From Pseudochelatococcus sp050946405 (GTDB lineage: Bacteria; Pseudomonadota; Alphaproteobacteria; Rhizobiales; Beijerinckiaceae), in contig NZ_JBMNUS010000003.1 of assembly GCF_050946405.1 (NCBI RefSeq), forward strand, positions 124,001 to 188,000: a stretch of 64,000 nucleotides of DNA, written 5' to 3'. A program made the translations under genes and the position numbers. Positions within the stretch are counted from its first letter, which is position 1. Every line of letters begins with the position of its first letter. A model generated the notes under the pieces. That model made no database searches, was not told where the DNA came from, and saw nothing but the letters and a program-made list of their open reading frames with translations. Positions 51,569 to 59,034 of this stretch are shown in pieces.

Positions 51569-51653
51569 GCGGATACCGCTTTGCGTTAAGAAAACGCGTC
51601 AATTCAATAAGATAGAGCATTTCTGCGTTTCAACGAAACGCCGAAATGCTCTA
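51569..51653. repeat. Palindromic intergenic repeat (family 2, copy 2)
   Basis: GCGGATACCGCTTT, an A-rich middle with AAAACGCGTCAA, then a hairpin beginning TAGAGCATTTCTGCGTTTC and closing with GAAACGCCGAAATGCTCTA (51613-51653). Same structure as 11040-11124. A degenerate extra copy of the left block (AAAAGCGGATACCACTTTTT) precedes it at about 51526. Confidence 0.7.
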
Positions 51654-51679
51654 AGACGCGCGGGCGCAGGCATTTTTGT

Positions 51680-52699
51680 TTAAGATTTATTTATTTCATC
51701 TTCGAGTTTTTTAGTTGAGCTTTGCTTGCCGAACAACCTCCGGGCTTCCTCGATTTCGTTCGCGTCTATCGCCTTCGAGACGTCGGCAAAAATCGCCTTC
51801 GCGAAAGCATTTTGCTCGAAGAAGTCAGGATTGTCATCATATGCGGCAAACAGGGCTTCCTTCCACTCCGGCCTTTGCTCCACCTGCGCGAGGACGTCGC
51901 TCACCACCCATTTCTGAACGGCGTCTGTGTAGCCTTCAGCTTTGCATTTTTCCGCCATATGCTTCAATGCGCTTATGACACCTTCAGTGGTCAACGTGTC
52001 ATTGCCGGAATATGCTTTTATCGTCACTGTCGCATTGTCGAGAGTCTGACCAGCCCAACCCGCCGGCGGTGCGCGCAGAAGTTCGGCTGCTTTCTCGCGG
52101 TAGTCCGCAGGATCAATTTTCGCCAAGTCCTTATTGACCTTCTCAAAGTCGTACTTGTCCGAGACTTCCTTCGCGAAGACGTTCTCGTCGAAGTAAGACT
52201 TGCCGTCGAAATCGTGGGGGCTGTCCCGGTGCGCCTCAAGCAGGGCCGTCTTCCATTCCGGTTGTTCCTCTATACGCGCGAGAAAGGCGTCCATCATCTT
52301 CCGCTGAGATGCGGGCGTCGCCGTCTGGTTCTGGTATTCCCGTGACAGGACCCGCAGCGCATTCATGGCGTAGTTGGAGTCCAGCTTTCCTTGAGCGGAG
52401 GGGAGTTCCCTCAGGGCCTCTGCCCTGCTCATGAGCGACCCGACGCGTTCTTCGGGGCTCGTCGTGCCCAGCTTCGGGCTGATCGGCAGCATTTCCACGT
52501 CCCGGTCGGCCAATGCCTTGCCGGGTTTGTTCCCGAAGCCGGGAATGATGGAAAATGCCTTGCCCAAGCTCTCGTACAGCTTGGCGACACGTCCCGATGC
52601 CGGAGGCAGCCCGTCCGAAGAGGAATTCGCGGGTACCGTGCCGGAAGCAGCTTCAGCGTGCCATCCAAAGAACTTCAAAAAAGAACTGGTTATATTCAT
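51680..52699 (-). CDS. Hypothetical protein with internal duplication, low-GC context
   Basis: A 339-residue protein I do not recognise. The N-terminus (MNITSSFLKFFGWHAEAASG, then Ser/Pro-rich) is not a clear signal peptide. Two repeats can be aligned: FLARIEEQPEWKTALLEAHRDSP ... NVFAKEV (about residues 135-180) and VLAQVEQRPEWKEALFAAYDDNP ... NAFAKAI (about 270-310), sharing EQxPEWKxAL and NxFAK. The rest is charged, Lys/Asp/Glu-rich and helical, with no membrane segment. Base composition is clearly more AT-rich than the neighbours and the gene lies between a repeat and an AT-rich spacer, suggesting acquisition by transfer. Start is ATG at 52699; TTG/ATG upstream are possible. Confidence 0.6.
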   Translation of the reverse strand: MNITSSFLKFFGWHAEAASGTVPANSSSDGLPPASGRVAKLYESLGKAFSIIPGFGNKPGKALADRDVEMLPISPKLGTTSPEERVGSLMSRAEALRELPSAQGKLDSNYAMNALRVLSREYQNQTATPASQRKMMDAFLARIEEQPEWKTALLEAHRDSPHDFDGKSYFDENVFAKEVSDKYDFEKVNKDLAKIDPADYREKAAELLRAPPAGWAGQTLDNATVTIKAYSGNDTLTTEGVISALKHMAEKCKAEGYTDAVQKWVVSDVLAQVEQRPEWKEALFAAYDDNPDFFEQNAFAKAIFADVSKAIDANEIEEARRLFGKQSSTKKLEDEINKS

Positions 52700-53106
52700 C
52701 TCAATGACCTCAATTATAGCAAAGACCGACCCCGCGCTACGCATTTGCAAGTTACATCATGTAACAGGCGGCCGTGTGGCACGAAAAAGCATATCAATGT
52801 ATATAATAATTATGTGCTGTCCCGGAAAGTGTCAGCTATAGGAAAGCACGGAAGAATACTATCAAAATACATAAAGATAGCAAGACATATTTTGCCGTAT
52901 TTTCTGTCGCGCCTGAATCCCTTCCCAGATCGCCTGCCGATATGAAGTTGCGTCGGAATCGTCTCTGAAGCCATTATGATGTTTGTTTCAGTATCGAGTG
53001 ACTGACAGATGTCGTTCCCGCATCCATGTGCGCATTTTTACTTGTGTCCTGCGATTGAAAGCATTGGACTTCGCGACGCGTGATATGATCCCGGTTTCGA
53101 CGGCGC
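52700..53106. other. AT-rich spacer between the hypothetical gene and mhpR
   Basis: About 400 bases with no gene I can support and lower GC than the rest of the window, especially 52780-52900. It contains a perfect palindrome at 52751-52765 and otherwise only the 3' flank of the IclR-type gene. Confidence 0.5.
52751..52765. promoter_or_regulatory. Perfect palindrome upstream of the hypothetical gene
   Basis: GTTACATCATGTAAC is a 7+1+7 perfect inverted repeat about 52 bases before the start codon, a good position for an operator. No specific regulator recognised. Confidence 0.45.
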
Positions 53107-53928
53107 TCAGGCCGGCGCGGCGGCGGGATGGCCGTCGCTGTCGTTCAAATGCCGTTCTATCTTGCGCGCGGCGTTCTGGAGCGTCGCGAGGTGTTGCCGT
53201 TTCGCCTGCTCGATGGATATCGCCTGTTTCAGCATGACGATGTTGATGCAGCCGGCCACCTTCCGGCCGCGCAGCACGGGTACCGCGAGGGCGACGAACT
53301 TCTGTTCGGTCTCCCATTCGCCGAGGTTGCTCGCATATCCGGCCGCGCGGCATTTTTCCAGCATGGTCACGAGCGCGCGCCTCCCGCCCGTCGATTCCGG
53401 CAGCCCGCCGAACGTTTCCTCCAGCCTGTCGAGCAGGTCCTCGCGCTCCGCGTCCGGGCAGAACGCGAGATAGGCCCGGCCCGCCGCCGTGGTCAGAAGC
53501 GGCAGGCAACGCCGCACCATGGCCCTGTGGAACGACAGCGGGCTGAAGCGATGCGTGGTCTCCCTGATCCGCATGGTCAGCCCGTCCAGCGTCGTCAGGT
53601 CCGATGGCCACACGACCTTTTGCAGCAGTTCCCCGAGAACGGGCGAAGCCACCTGCGAAATCCATTCGTCGTCGGTGAAGCCCTCGGACAGCGCCCGGAC
53701 CTCCAGAGTGAGGCGATAGCTGTCGTCGGAGGGCGAGCGGCGCACCAGCCCCTCCGCCTGCAAGGTTTCCAGCAGGCGGCGCACCGTCGTCCGGTGCAGC
53801 CCGGTGGCTTCGCTGAGTTCGCGAATGGAGGCCCAGTTGCCCTCCGCGCGGTTGAGCGCGCGCAGGATGGCGAGCCCGCGGCTCAACCCCTGCACGTGTT
53901 TGTAGGCGCCCGTGTTCTGCCCGGTCAT
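53107..53928 (-). CDS. mhpR: IclR-family transcription regulator, MhpR-like
   Basis: A 273-residue regulator with an N-terminal winged helix-turn-helix (SRGLAILRALNRAEGNWASIRELSEATGLHRTTVRRLLETLQ, read as about residues 16-58, domain split here only for description) and a C-terminal effector domain (LSFHRAMVRRCLPLLTTAAGRAYLAFCP, VPVLRGRKVAGCINIVMLK). It is divergent from the hydroxylase gene, and a 17-bp palindrome of the MhpR type lies in front of it. In E. coli MhpR activates the mhp genes in response to 3-hydroxyphenylpropionate. ATG 53928 is the likely start. Confidence 0.8.
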   Translation of the reverse strand: MTGQNTGAYKHVQGLSRGLAILRALNRAEGNWASIRELSEATGLHRTTVRRLLETLQAEGLVRRSPSDDSYRLTLEVRALSEGFTDDEWISQVASPVLGELLQKVVWPSDLTTLDGLTMRIRETTHRFSPLSFHRAMVRRCLPLLTTAAGRAYLAFCPDAEREDLLDRLEETFGGLPESTGGRRALVTMLEKCRAAGYASNLGEWETEQKFVALAVPVLRGRKVAGCINIVMLKQAISIEQAKRQHLATLQNAARKIERHLNDSDGHPAAAPA

Positions 53929-54258
53929 GGCGGCGGCGTTCCTTGCGCGGAAAGGTCGGTGCACCTGGTGCACACAATGCAAGCAGCGTTTGTGCGGTCA
54001 ACCGTTGATCGCTACGGTTGCGGCCAATCAATAACGCACGTCCGACGGCGTGCCGACAACGAAATTACAGGGAGTTTTCAGCATGAAGCACCCCGCTCGC
54101 CCCAGCCGTTGACGACCGGCCGGCCATCGGGCGCCCATGGCCGCGGGAGACAGGTTCCCGGCCGTGCGCGCCGCCGGTCGGCCCGATCGACGCCGACCTC
54201 TTCCGGCCGCTTCGGATGGCCGGAGAAGACGCCCTTTGCTTGAATAACGGATTGAGCC
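53929..54258. other. Divergent control region mhpR / mhpA
   Basis: 330 bases without a gene I can support. It holds the MhpR-type operator near the mhpR side. The remaining stretch up to mhpA must contain the catabolic promoter and the leader; I see no clear -35/-10 pair or second operator copy. Confidence 0.5.
53958..53974. promoter_or_regulatory. MhpR-type operator
   Basis: GGTGCACCTGGTGCACA, containing the perfect inverted repeat GTGCACC-T-GGTGCAC except at the centre. To my recollection this is the same 17-bp sequence reported as the MhpR operator of E. coli. It lies 30 bases before mhpR and about 285 bases before mhpA, unusually far for class activation of mhpA and well placed for autoregulation. 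Confidence 0.7.
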
Positions 54259-55998
54259 ATGTCCAGCGAGAGCCCGCTCCCGGAAACGCCCGTGGTCAGT
54301 AAAACCGCCGCATCGGCAGGCAACGGCGCGCCTCCTTCCGGCGCCGTCCTGAAAACGCAAGTCGCGATCGTGGGGGCCGGGCCCGTGGGCCTGACCATCG
54401 CCAATTTTCTCGGCATCTACGGCGTGAACGCCATCGTGCTCGAGCAGCTTCCGAAGCTGATCGACTATCCGCGCGCCATCGGGCTCGACGACGAGGCCCT
54501 GCGTACCATGCAGGCCATCGGCGTGGCCGACAGGATCGAGCCTCATACGACGCCGTTTCACTGGATGCGCTTTCTGACTGCCTCCGGGCGGTGCTGGGCG
54601 TCGATCGAGCCGCGCACCGACGAATTCGGCTGGTCGCGCCGCAACGCCTTCATCCAGCCGCAGGCGGATCGCATCCTGTTCGAGAGCCTGGGGCGCTTTC
54701 CCCATGTGCGCACGCTGTTCGGGGCGGCCTTCTCGCATCTTTCCCAGAACGACGACACGGTGACGCTCGCGGTGAACGGCCCGGAAGGCCCGTTCACGAT
54801 CGAGGCCGACTACGTTGTGGGCGCCGACGGCGGCCGCAGCCCCGTGCGCGAGGCGCTCGGCGTGACGTTCGACGGCGAGACGGCCCCGAACCAGTGGATC
54901 GTCATCGATGTCGAGAACGATCCGGTCGGCACGCCGAACATCTATCTGGGCTGCGATCCGCAGCGGCCCTACGTATCGGCGGCGTTGCCGCACGGGGTGC
55001 GCCGTTTCGAGTTCATGGTGATGCCCGGCGAGACGGAGGAGCATTTCAGCCGCCCGGACGTCATGCAGGCGCTGCTCTCCAAGGTCGTGGACAAGCCGGA
55101 GGAAGTGAAGCTCATCCGCCAGCGCATCTACAACCACAACGCCCGGCTGGCGAGCCGCTTCCGGGTGGGGCGCGTGCTGCTGGCGGGGGATGCCGCCCAC
55201 ATCATGCCGGTGTGGCAGGGGCAGGGCTACAACAGCGGCATGCGCGACGCCGCCAATCTGGGCTGGAAGCTCGCCCTCGTCGCGGGCGGCAAGCTCGGCC
55301 CCGCGCTGCTGGATACCTATGAGGCGGAAAGGCGCACGCATGCCAGGGCCATGATCGATCTTTCGGTCACGGTCGGCAAGGTCTTCAACCCGCCCTATCC
55401 GTGGCTCGGCACGCTGCGCGACGCCGTGACCAGGGTGCTGAACCATTTTCCCGCCGTGCAGCGCTATTTCCTCGAAATGCGCTTCAAGCCGATGCCGAAG
55501 TTCGACGCGGGCGCGGTGGTGCCCTCCGTCGCCCGCGGCAACAGCCCGGTCGGCAAGCTCTTCATCCAGCCCCGCGTCAGGACGGCCGCCGGCGATGTCC
55601 GGCGCCTGGACGACGTCATCGGGCCGAACTTCGCCATCGTCGCGTGGAGCACGAATCCGCGCCAGTACATGACGGAAGATCAGGCGGCGATATGGGAATC
55701 GTTGGGCGCGGTGTTCGTCAGCGTGAAGCCGGACGTGCAACTCGGCGCGCGTCCCGACGAGGCGCTCGGTTTCAGGACGGACCCGTTCCAGGGCGTCGTG
55801 CAGGTCGGCGATACGCAGGGACGCCTGAAGGAATGGTTCGGCGCATGGCCGGAGTCGGTCGTGTTCCTGCGGCCCGACCGCGTGGTCGCGGCCACGGCCA
55901 CCCCGCAACGGGTGACGGAAGTGTCGCGCGCGCTGGTCAGGGTGCTGGCGTTTACGGAAACTTCCGACGAGTGGCAGGCGAGGCGGAAGGTCGCCTGA
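54259..55998 (+). CDS. mhpA: 3-(3-hydroxyphenyl)propionate hydroxylase (FAD monooxygenase)
   Basis: Adds a hydroxyl ortho to the phenolic group, giving 2,3-dihydroxyphenylpropionate, with NADH and O2. The 579-residue flavoprotein has the Rossmann motif VAIVGAGPVGLTIANFLG (about residues 36-53), RAIGLDDEALR, the DG motif VGADGGRSPVRE, the GD motif LLAGDAAHIMPVWQGQGYNSG and a thioredoxin-like C-terminal domain. A Pro/Ala/Ser-rich leader of ~33 residues precedes the FAD motif. Related resorcinol and hydroxyphenylacetate hydroxylases share the fold, so the exact phenol is inferred from the mhp context. Confidence 0.8.
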   Translation: MSSESPLPETPVVSKTAASAGNGAPPSGAVLKTQVAIVGAGPVGLTIANFLGIYGVNAIVLEQLPKLIDYPRAIGLDDEALRTMQAIGVADRIEPHTTPFHWMRFLTASGRCWASIEPRTDEFGWSRRNAFIQPQADRILFESLGRFPHVRTLFGAAFSHLSQNDDTVTLAVNGPEGPFTIEADYVVGADGGRSPVREALGVTFDGETAPNQWIVIDVENDPVGTPNIYLGCDPQRPYVSAALPHGVRRFEFMVMPGETEEHFSRPDVMQALLSKVVDKPEEVKLIRQRIYNHNARLASRFRVGRVLLAGDAAHIMPVWQGQGYNSGMRDAANLGWKLALVAGGKLGPALLDTYEAERRTHARAMIDLSVTVGKVFNPPYPWLGTLRDAVTRVLNHFPAVQRYFLEMRFKPMPKFDAGAVVPSVARGNSPVGKLFIQPRVRTAAGDVRRLDDVIGPNFAIVAWSTNPRQYMTEDQAAIWESLGAVFVSVKPDVQLGARPDEALGFRTDPFQGVVQVGDTQGRLKEWFGAWPESVVFLRPDRVVAATATPQRVTEVSRALVRVLAFTETSDEWQARRKVA

Positions 55999-56032
55999 CG
56001 CGCCCGCCGCCGATGCAGATGGAAGAATGGTC

Positions 56033-56848
56033 ATGGCTTCACGGGAACTGATCGAAACCCTTGCCGGGGAATTGCGGCAGGCCGAGGCGAGCGGCACGCC
56101 GATCGCGCCGCTGCGCTCGCGCATCCCCGACGATGACGGCGTTACCGCCTACGCCGTCCAGCAGGCCAATGTCGATTACTGGGTGAGCAGGGGCAGGCGT
56201 GTCGTGGGCCGGAAAATCGGCCTGACCGCCAGGGCCGTGCAGCGCCAGCTCGGCGTCGACCAGCCGGATTTCGGCGTCATCTACGCCGACACGGTTTTTG
56301 GCGACGATGAGGAAATTCCGTGGTCGCTGCTGTTGCAGCCCAAGGCGGAAGCGGAAATCGCGCTTGTGCTGGCGCGCGATCTGCCCGCTCCCGACACGAC
56401 CGTCGTCGATCTCGTGCGCGCGGTGGAATTCGTGCTGCCGGCCGTCGAGGTCGTCGGCAGCCGCATCGCGAACTGGGACATCCGTTTCAATGACACGGTG
56501 GCGGACAACGCCTCCTCCTCGGCCGTGGTGCTCGGCGCCGTGCCGGTGCCGCTCGCGGGGCTCGACCTGAAGCTGCTTCCGATGACGATGACGCGCGGGG
56601 AAGCCGTCGTTTCCTCGGGCACGGGCGCAGCCTGCCTCGGCCATCCGCTCAACGCCGCCGTCTGGCTCGCCCGCCGCATGGCCCTGCTGGGAACGCCGCT
56701 CAAGGCCGGCGATCTCGTGCTCACGGGCGCGCTCGGCCCCATGGCGCAGGTCGGCCCCGGCGACCGGTTCGAGGCCACGATCGGCGGGCTCGGCGTTGTC
56801 CGCGCCCTTTTCGGCCGGCCGGCCGCCACGGAAACCGCAAGCGCCTGA
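56033..56848 (+). CDS. mhpD: 2-keto-4-pentenoate hydratase
   Basis: Hydrates 2-hydroxypenta-2,4-dienoate to 4-hydroxy-2-oxovalerate. The 271-residue protein carries the family stretches GRKIGLTARAVQRQLGVDQPDFG, the metal-ligand series around KAEAEIALVLARDL, EFVLPAVEVVGSRIANWDIRFNDTVADNASSSAVVLG (described in two halves: E-x-E then the DxxADN segment) and GAACLGHPLNAAVWLA. ATG 56033 is preferred for its GGAAG site; 56027 is in frame. It follows mhpA by 34 bases and precedes the transporter genes. Confidence 0.9.
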   Translation: MASRELIETLAGELRQAEASGTPIAPLRSRIPDDDGVTAYAVQQANVDYWVSRGRRVVGRKIGLTARAVQRQLGVDQPDFGVIYADTVFGDDEEIPWSLLLQPKAEAEIALVLARDLPAPDTTVVDLVRAVEFVLPAVEVVGSRIANWDIRFNDTVADNASSSAVVLGAVPVPLAGLDLKLLPMTMTRGEAVVSSGTGAACLGHPLNAAVWLARRMALLGTPLKAGDLVLTGALGPMAQVGPGDRFEATIGGLGVVRALFGRPAATETASA

Positions 56849-56885
56849 GCATCGGGCGCACCAACAAAAACGGAGGAAACACCCA

Positions 56886-58082
56886 ATGAATCGCAAATGC
56901 ATGTTGCGCCGCCACCTGCTTTCGCTGCCGGCGCTCGCCGTCGCGGCGGCGCTCGGCATGACCGCAGCGGCGCAGGCGGCCGGCGATACGGTCAAGATCG
57001 GCCTGCTGCTGCCGATGTCCGGCACCTTCACGGAATACGGGCGGCAGATGGAAAACGGCATCCGCCTGTTCCTCAAGCAGCACGGCGATACAGTGGCGGG
57101 CAAGAAGATCGAGCTCGTCATCAAGGACGACGGCGGCATCGCGCCGGAGAAGGCCAAGAAGGCGGCGCAGGAGCTTCTGGTGCGCGACAAGGTGGACGTG
57201 CTGGCGGGCTTCGCCTTCACCGCCTCGGCGCTGGCCGTCGCGCCACTCGCCAAGTCGTCGGGCACGCCGATGGTGGTGACGAACGCCTCGTCGTCCGGCA
57301 TCACGGCGGCCCATCCCTACATGGTGCGTGTCGGGCAGACCCTGCCGCAGATCACCGAACCCGCCGGCCGCTTCGCGGCGGAATCAGGCCGCAAGCGCGT
57401 CTACGTGCTCGTCGCCGACGTCACCGCCGGCCATGACGCCGAAAAGGCGTTCGTGCGCGGGTTGACCGCCGGCGGCGGCGAGGTGATCGGCAGCGTGCGC
57501 GTGCCGGCCCAGAATCCCGATTTCGCCCCTTTCATCCAGCGCATCAAGGACGCGAAGCCCGATGCCGTGTTCACCTGGCTGCCGCCGGGCGAGGCGACGA
57601 TCGGCTTCATCAAGGGCTTCAACCAGCGCGGCCTGGCGGCGGAAGGCGTCGAGATGCTCGGCACCGGCGACCTCACCGACGACCTGACCATCGAGGCGAC
57701 CGGCGATCCGGCCATCGGCGTCATCACCACCGGCCATTACTCGATGGCGCACAAGTCGGCGCTCAACGAAACCTTCGTGAAGGAATATCTGGAAAGCTAT
57801 CCGAACGACAAGCGGCCCAACTTCCTCTCGGTCTCCGCCTATGACGGCATCGCGGCGATCTACAAGGCGCTGGAAGCGACGGGCGGCGACACCGACGGCG
57901 AGAAGTTCACCGCCGCCCTTGCGGGAATCAGGTTCGAAAGCCCGCGCGGACCGCTCGAGATCGACACGGCCACCCGCGACATCGTGCAGACGATCTACGT
58001 GCGCAAGGTCGAGAAGGTCGACGACAAGCTCTTCAACGTCGAATTCCATGAGTTTCCGCAAAGCCGGGATACGGCGCAGTAA
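56886..58082 (+). CDS. ABC transporter substrate-binding protein, Liv type
   Basis: A 398-residue periplasmic binding protein of the branched-chain amino acid/aromatic acid class. A Sec signal peptide (hydrophobic SLPALAVAAALGM, cleavage near AQA, about residue 31) is followed by VKIGLLLPMSGTFTEYGRQMENGIRLFL, GGIAPEKAKKAAQELLVRDKVDVLAG and the second lobe with VSAYDGIAAIYKALEATGG. GGAGGAAA precedes ATG 56886. Its place inside the mhp operon suggests an aromatic acid ligand such as 3-hydroxyphenylpropionate or a cinnamate. A hairpin separates it from the permease genes. Confidence 0.88.
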   Translation: MNRKCMLRRHLLSLPALAVAAALGMTAAAQAAGDTVKIGLLLPMSGTFTEYGRQMENGIRLFLKQHGDTVAGKKIELVIKDDGGIAPEKAKKAAQELLVRDKVDVLAGFAFTASALAVAPLAKSSGTPMVVTNASSSGITAAHPYMVRVGQTLPQITEPAGRFAAESGRKRVYVLVADVTAGHDAEKAFVRGLTAGGGEVIGSVRVPAQNPDFAPFIQRIKDAKPDAVFTWLPPGEATIGFIKGFNQRGLAAEGVEMLGTGDLTDDLTIEATGDPAIGVITTGHYSMAHKSALNETFVKEYLESYPNDKRPNFLSVSAYDGIAAIYKALEATGGDTDGEKFTAALAGIRFESPRGPLEIDTATRDIVQTIYVRKVEKVDDKLFNVEFHEFPQSRDTAQ

Positions 58083-58097
58083 CACCTGAGCCGCAGC

Positions 58098-58136
58098 GGA
58101 AGCCGTCCGCATCCGCTTCCGGGCGGGGCGGCTTCC
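58098..58136 (+). promoter_or_regulatory. Intercistronic hairpin after the binding-protein gene
   Basis: GGAAGCCG pairs with CGGCTTCC around a GC-rich loop, 16 bases past the binding-protein stop. It may stabilise the upstream mRNA or attenuate read-through, giving more binding protein than permease, as in many ABC operons. Confidence 0.5.
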
Positions 58137-58167
58137 TTCCCTGCCGCGTTTGCTGCTGGAAGGCGCG

Positions 58168-59034
58168 ATGATCACCAATCTGACCGGTATTCTCTTTGAC
58201 GGCATCGCCTACGGCAGCCTGCTGTTTCTCATCGGCGTGGGCCTGTCGATCACCATGGGGCTGATGAATTTCATCAACCTCGCTCACGGCGCGTTCGCCA
58301 TGGCCGGCGGCTATGTCGCCGTGCTGGCGATGAACCGCGCCGGGCTGCCTTTCCTGGCGACGCTGCCGCTGGCCTTCCTCGTCACGGCGCTCGCGGGGGC
58401 GGTGGCGGAGCGGCTGCTGTTCCGCCGGCTTTACCGCGCGCCGCACCTCGACCAGATGCTGTTCACGGTCGGCTTCATCTTCTCCTCCATCGCCGCTGCG
58501 ACCTATTTCTTCGGCGCCGGCCAGCAACTCGTCACCATGCCGGAGGCTCTTCAGGGGCAGGTGCGGGTGTTCGGGGTCGATCTCGGCACCTACCGGCTGT
58601 TCCTGATCCTGATCGTGGCGATCATCACGATATTGCTGCACCTGATGATCACGAAGACGCGTTTCGGGGCGCAGATACGGGCGGCGGTGGATAATCAGGA
58701 CGCTTCCGCCGGGCTCGGGATCAACGTCGGTCTCGTGTTCAGCCTGTGTTTCGCGCTGGGCTCGGGGCTCGCCGGGCTCGGCGGCGCGCTCGGCGTCGAG
58801 GTGCTGGGGCTCGATCCGACCTTCCCCATGAAATACATGGTTTACTTCCTGCTCGTCGTCGTGGTCGGCGGAGCGGGCACCATCAAGGGGCCGCTCTACG
58901 CCTCGATCATTCTCGGCATCTGCGATGTCGCGGGCAAGTATTACGTGCCCGAGGCCGGCTCCTTCATCATCTACGTGCTCATGATCGTGTTGCTGCTGGC
59001 CTTTCCGGCCGGTCTCGGCGGGAGGCGGGCATGA
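58168..59034 (+). CDS. ABC transporter permease, LivH type
   Basis: A 288-residue inner-membrane permease with about eight helices. Family features are FDGIAYGSLLFLIGVGLSITMGLMNFINLAHGAF at the start (in two helices), RAAVDNQDASAGLGINV (EAA-like coupling loop) and VVVVGGAGTIKGPLYASIILG near the end. GGAAGG precedes ATG 58168. The stop overlaps the LivM-type gene (ATGA). It forms the import channel with the next gene. Confidence 0.88.
   Translation: MITNLTGILFDGIAYGSLLFLIGVGLSITMGLMNFINLAHGAFAMAGGYVAVLAMNRAGLPFLATLPLAFLVTALAGAVAERLLFRRLYRAPHLDQMLFTVGFIFSSIAAATYFFGAGQQLVTMPEALQGQVRVFGVDLGTYRLFLILIVAIITILLHLMITKTRFGAQIRAAVDNQDASAGLGINVGLVFSLCFALGSGLAGLGGALGVEVLGLDPTFPMKYMVYFLLVVVVGGAGTIKGPLYASIILGICDVAGKYYVPEAGSFIIYVLMIVLLLAFPAGLGGRRA

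Noticed and set aside
52831..52848. A tts-box-like sequence (GTCAGCT ... GAAAGC) that would mark a type III secretion regulon
   Set aside because: Only part of the consensus matches, it points away from the neighbouring gene, and no secretion genes are visible.
54028..56124. A 698-codon antisense frame across mhpA
   Set aside because: Composition is that of a reverse-strand shadow; mhpA has complete flavoprotein motifs.
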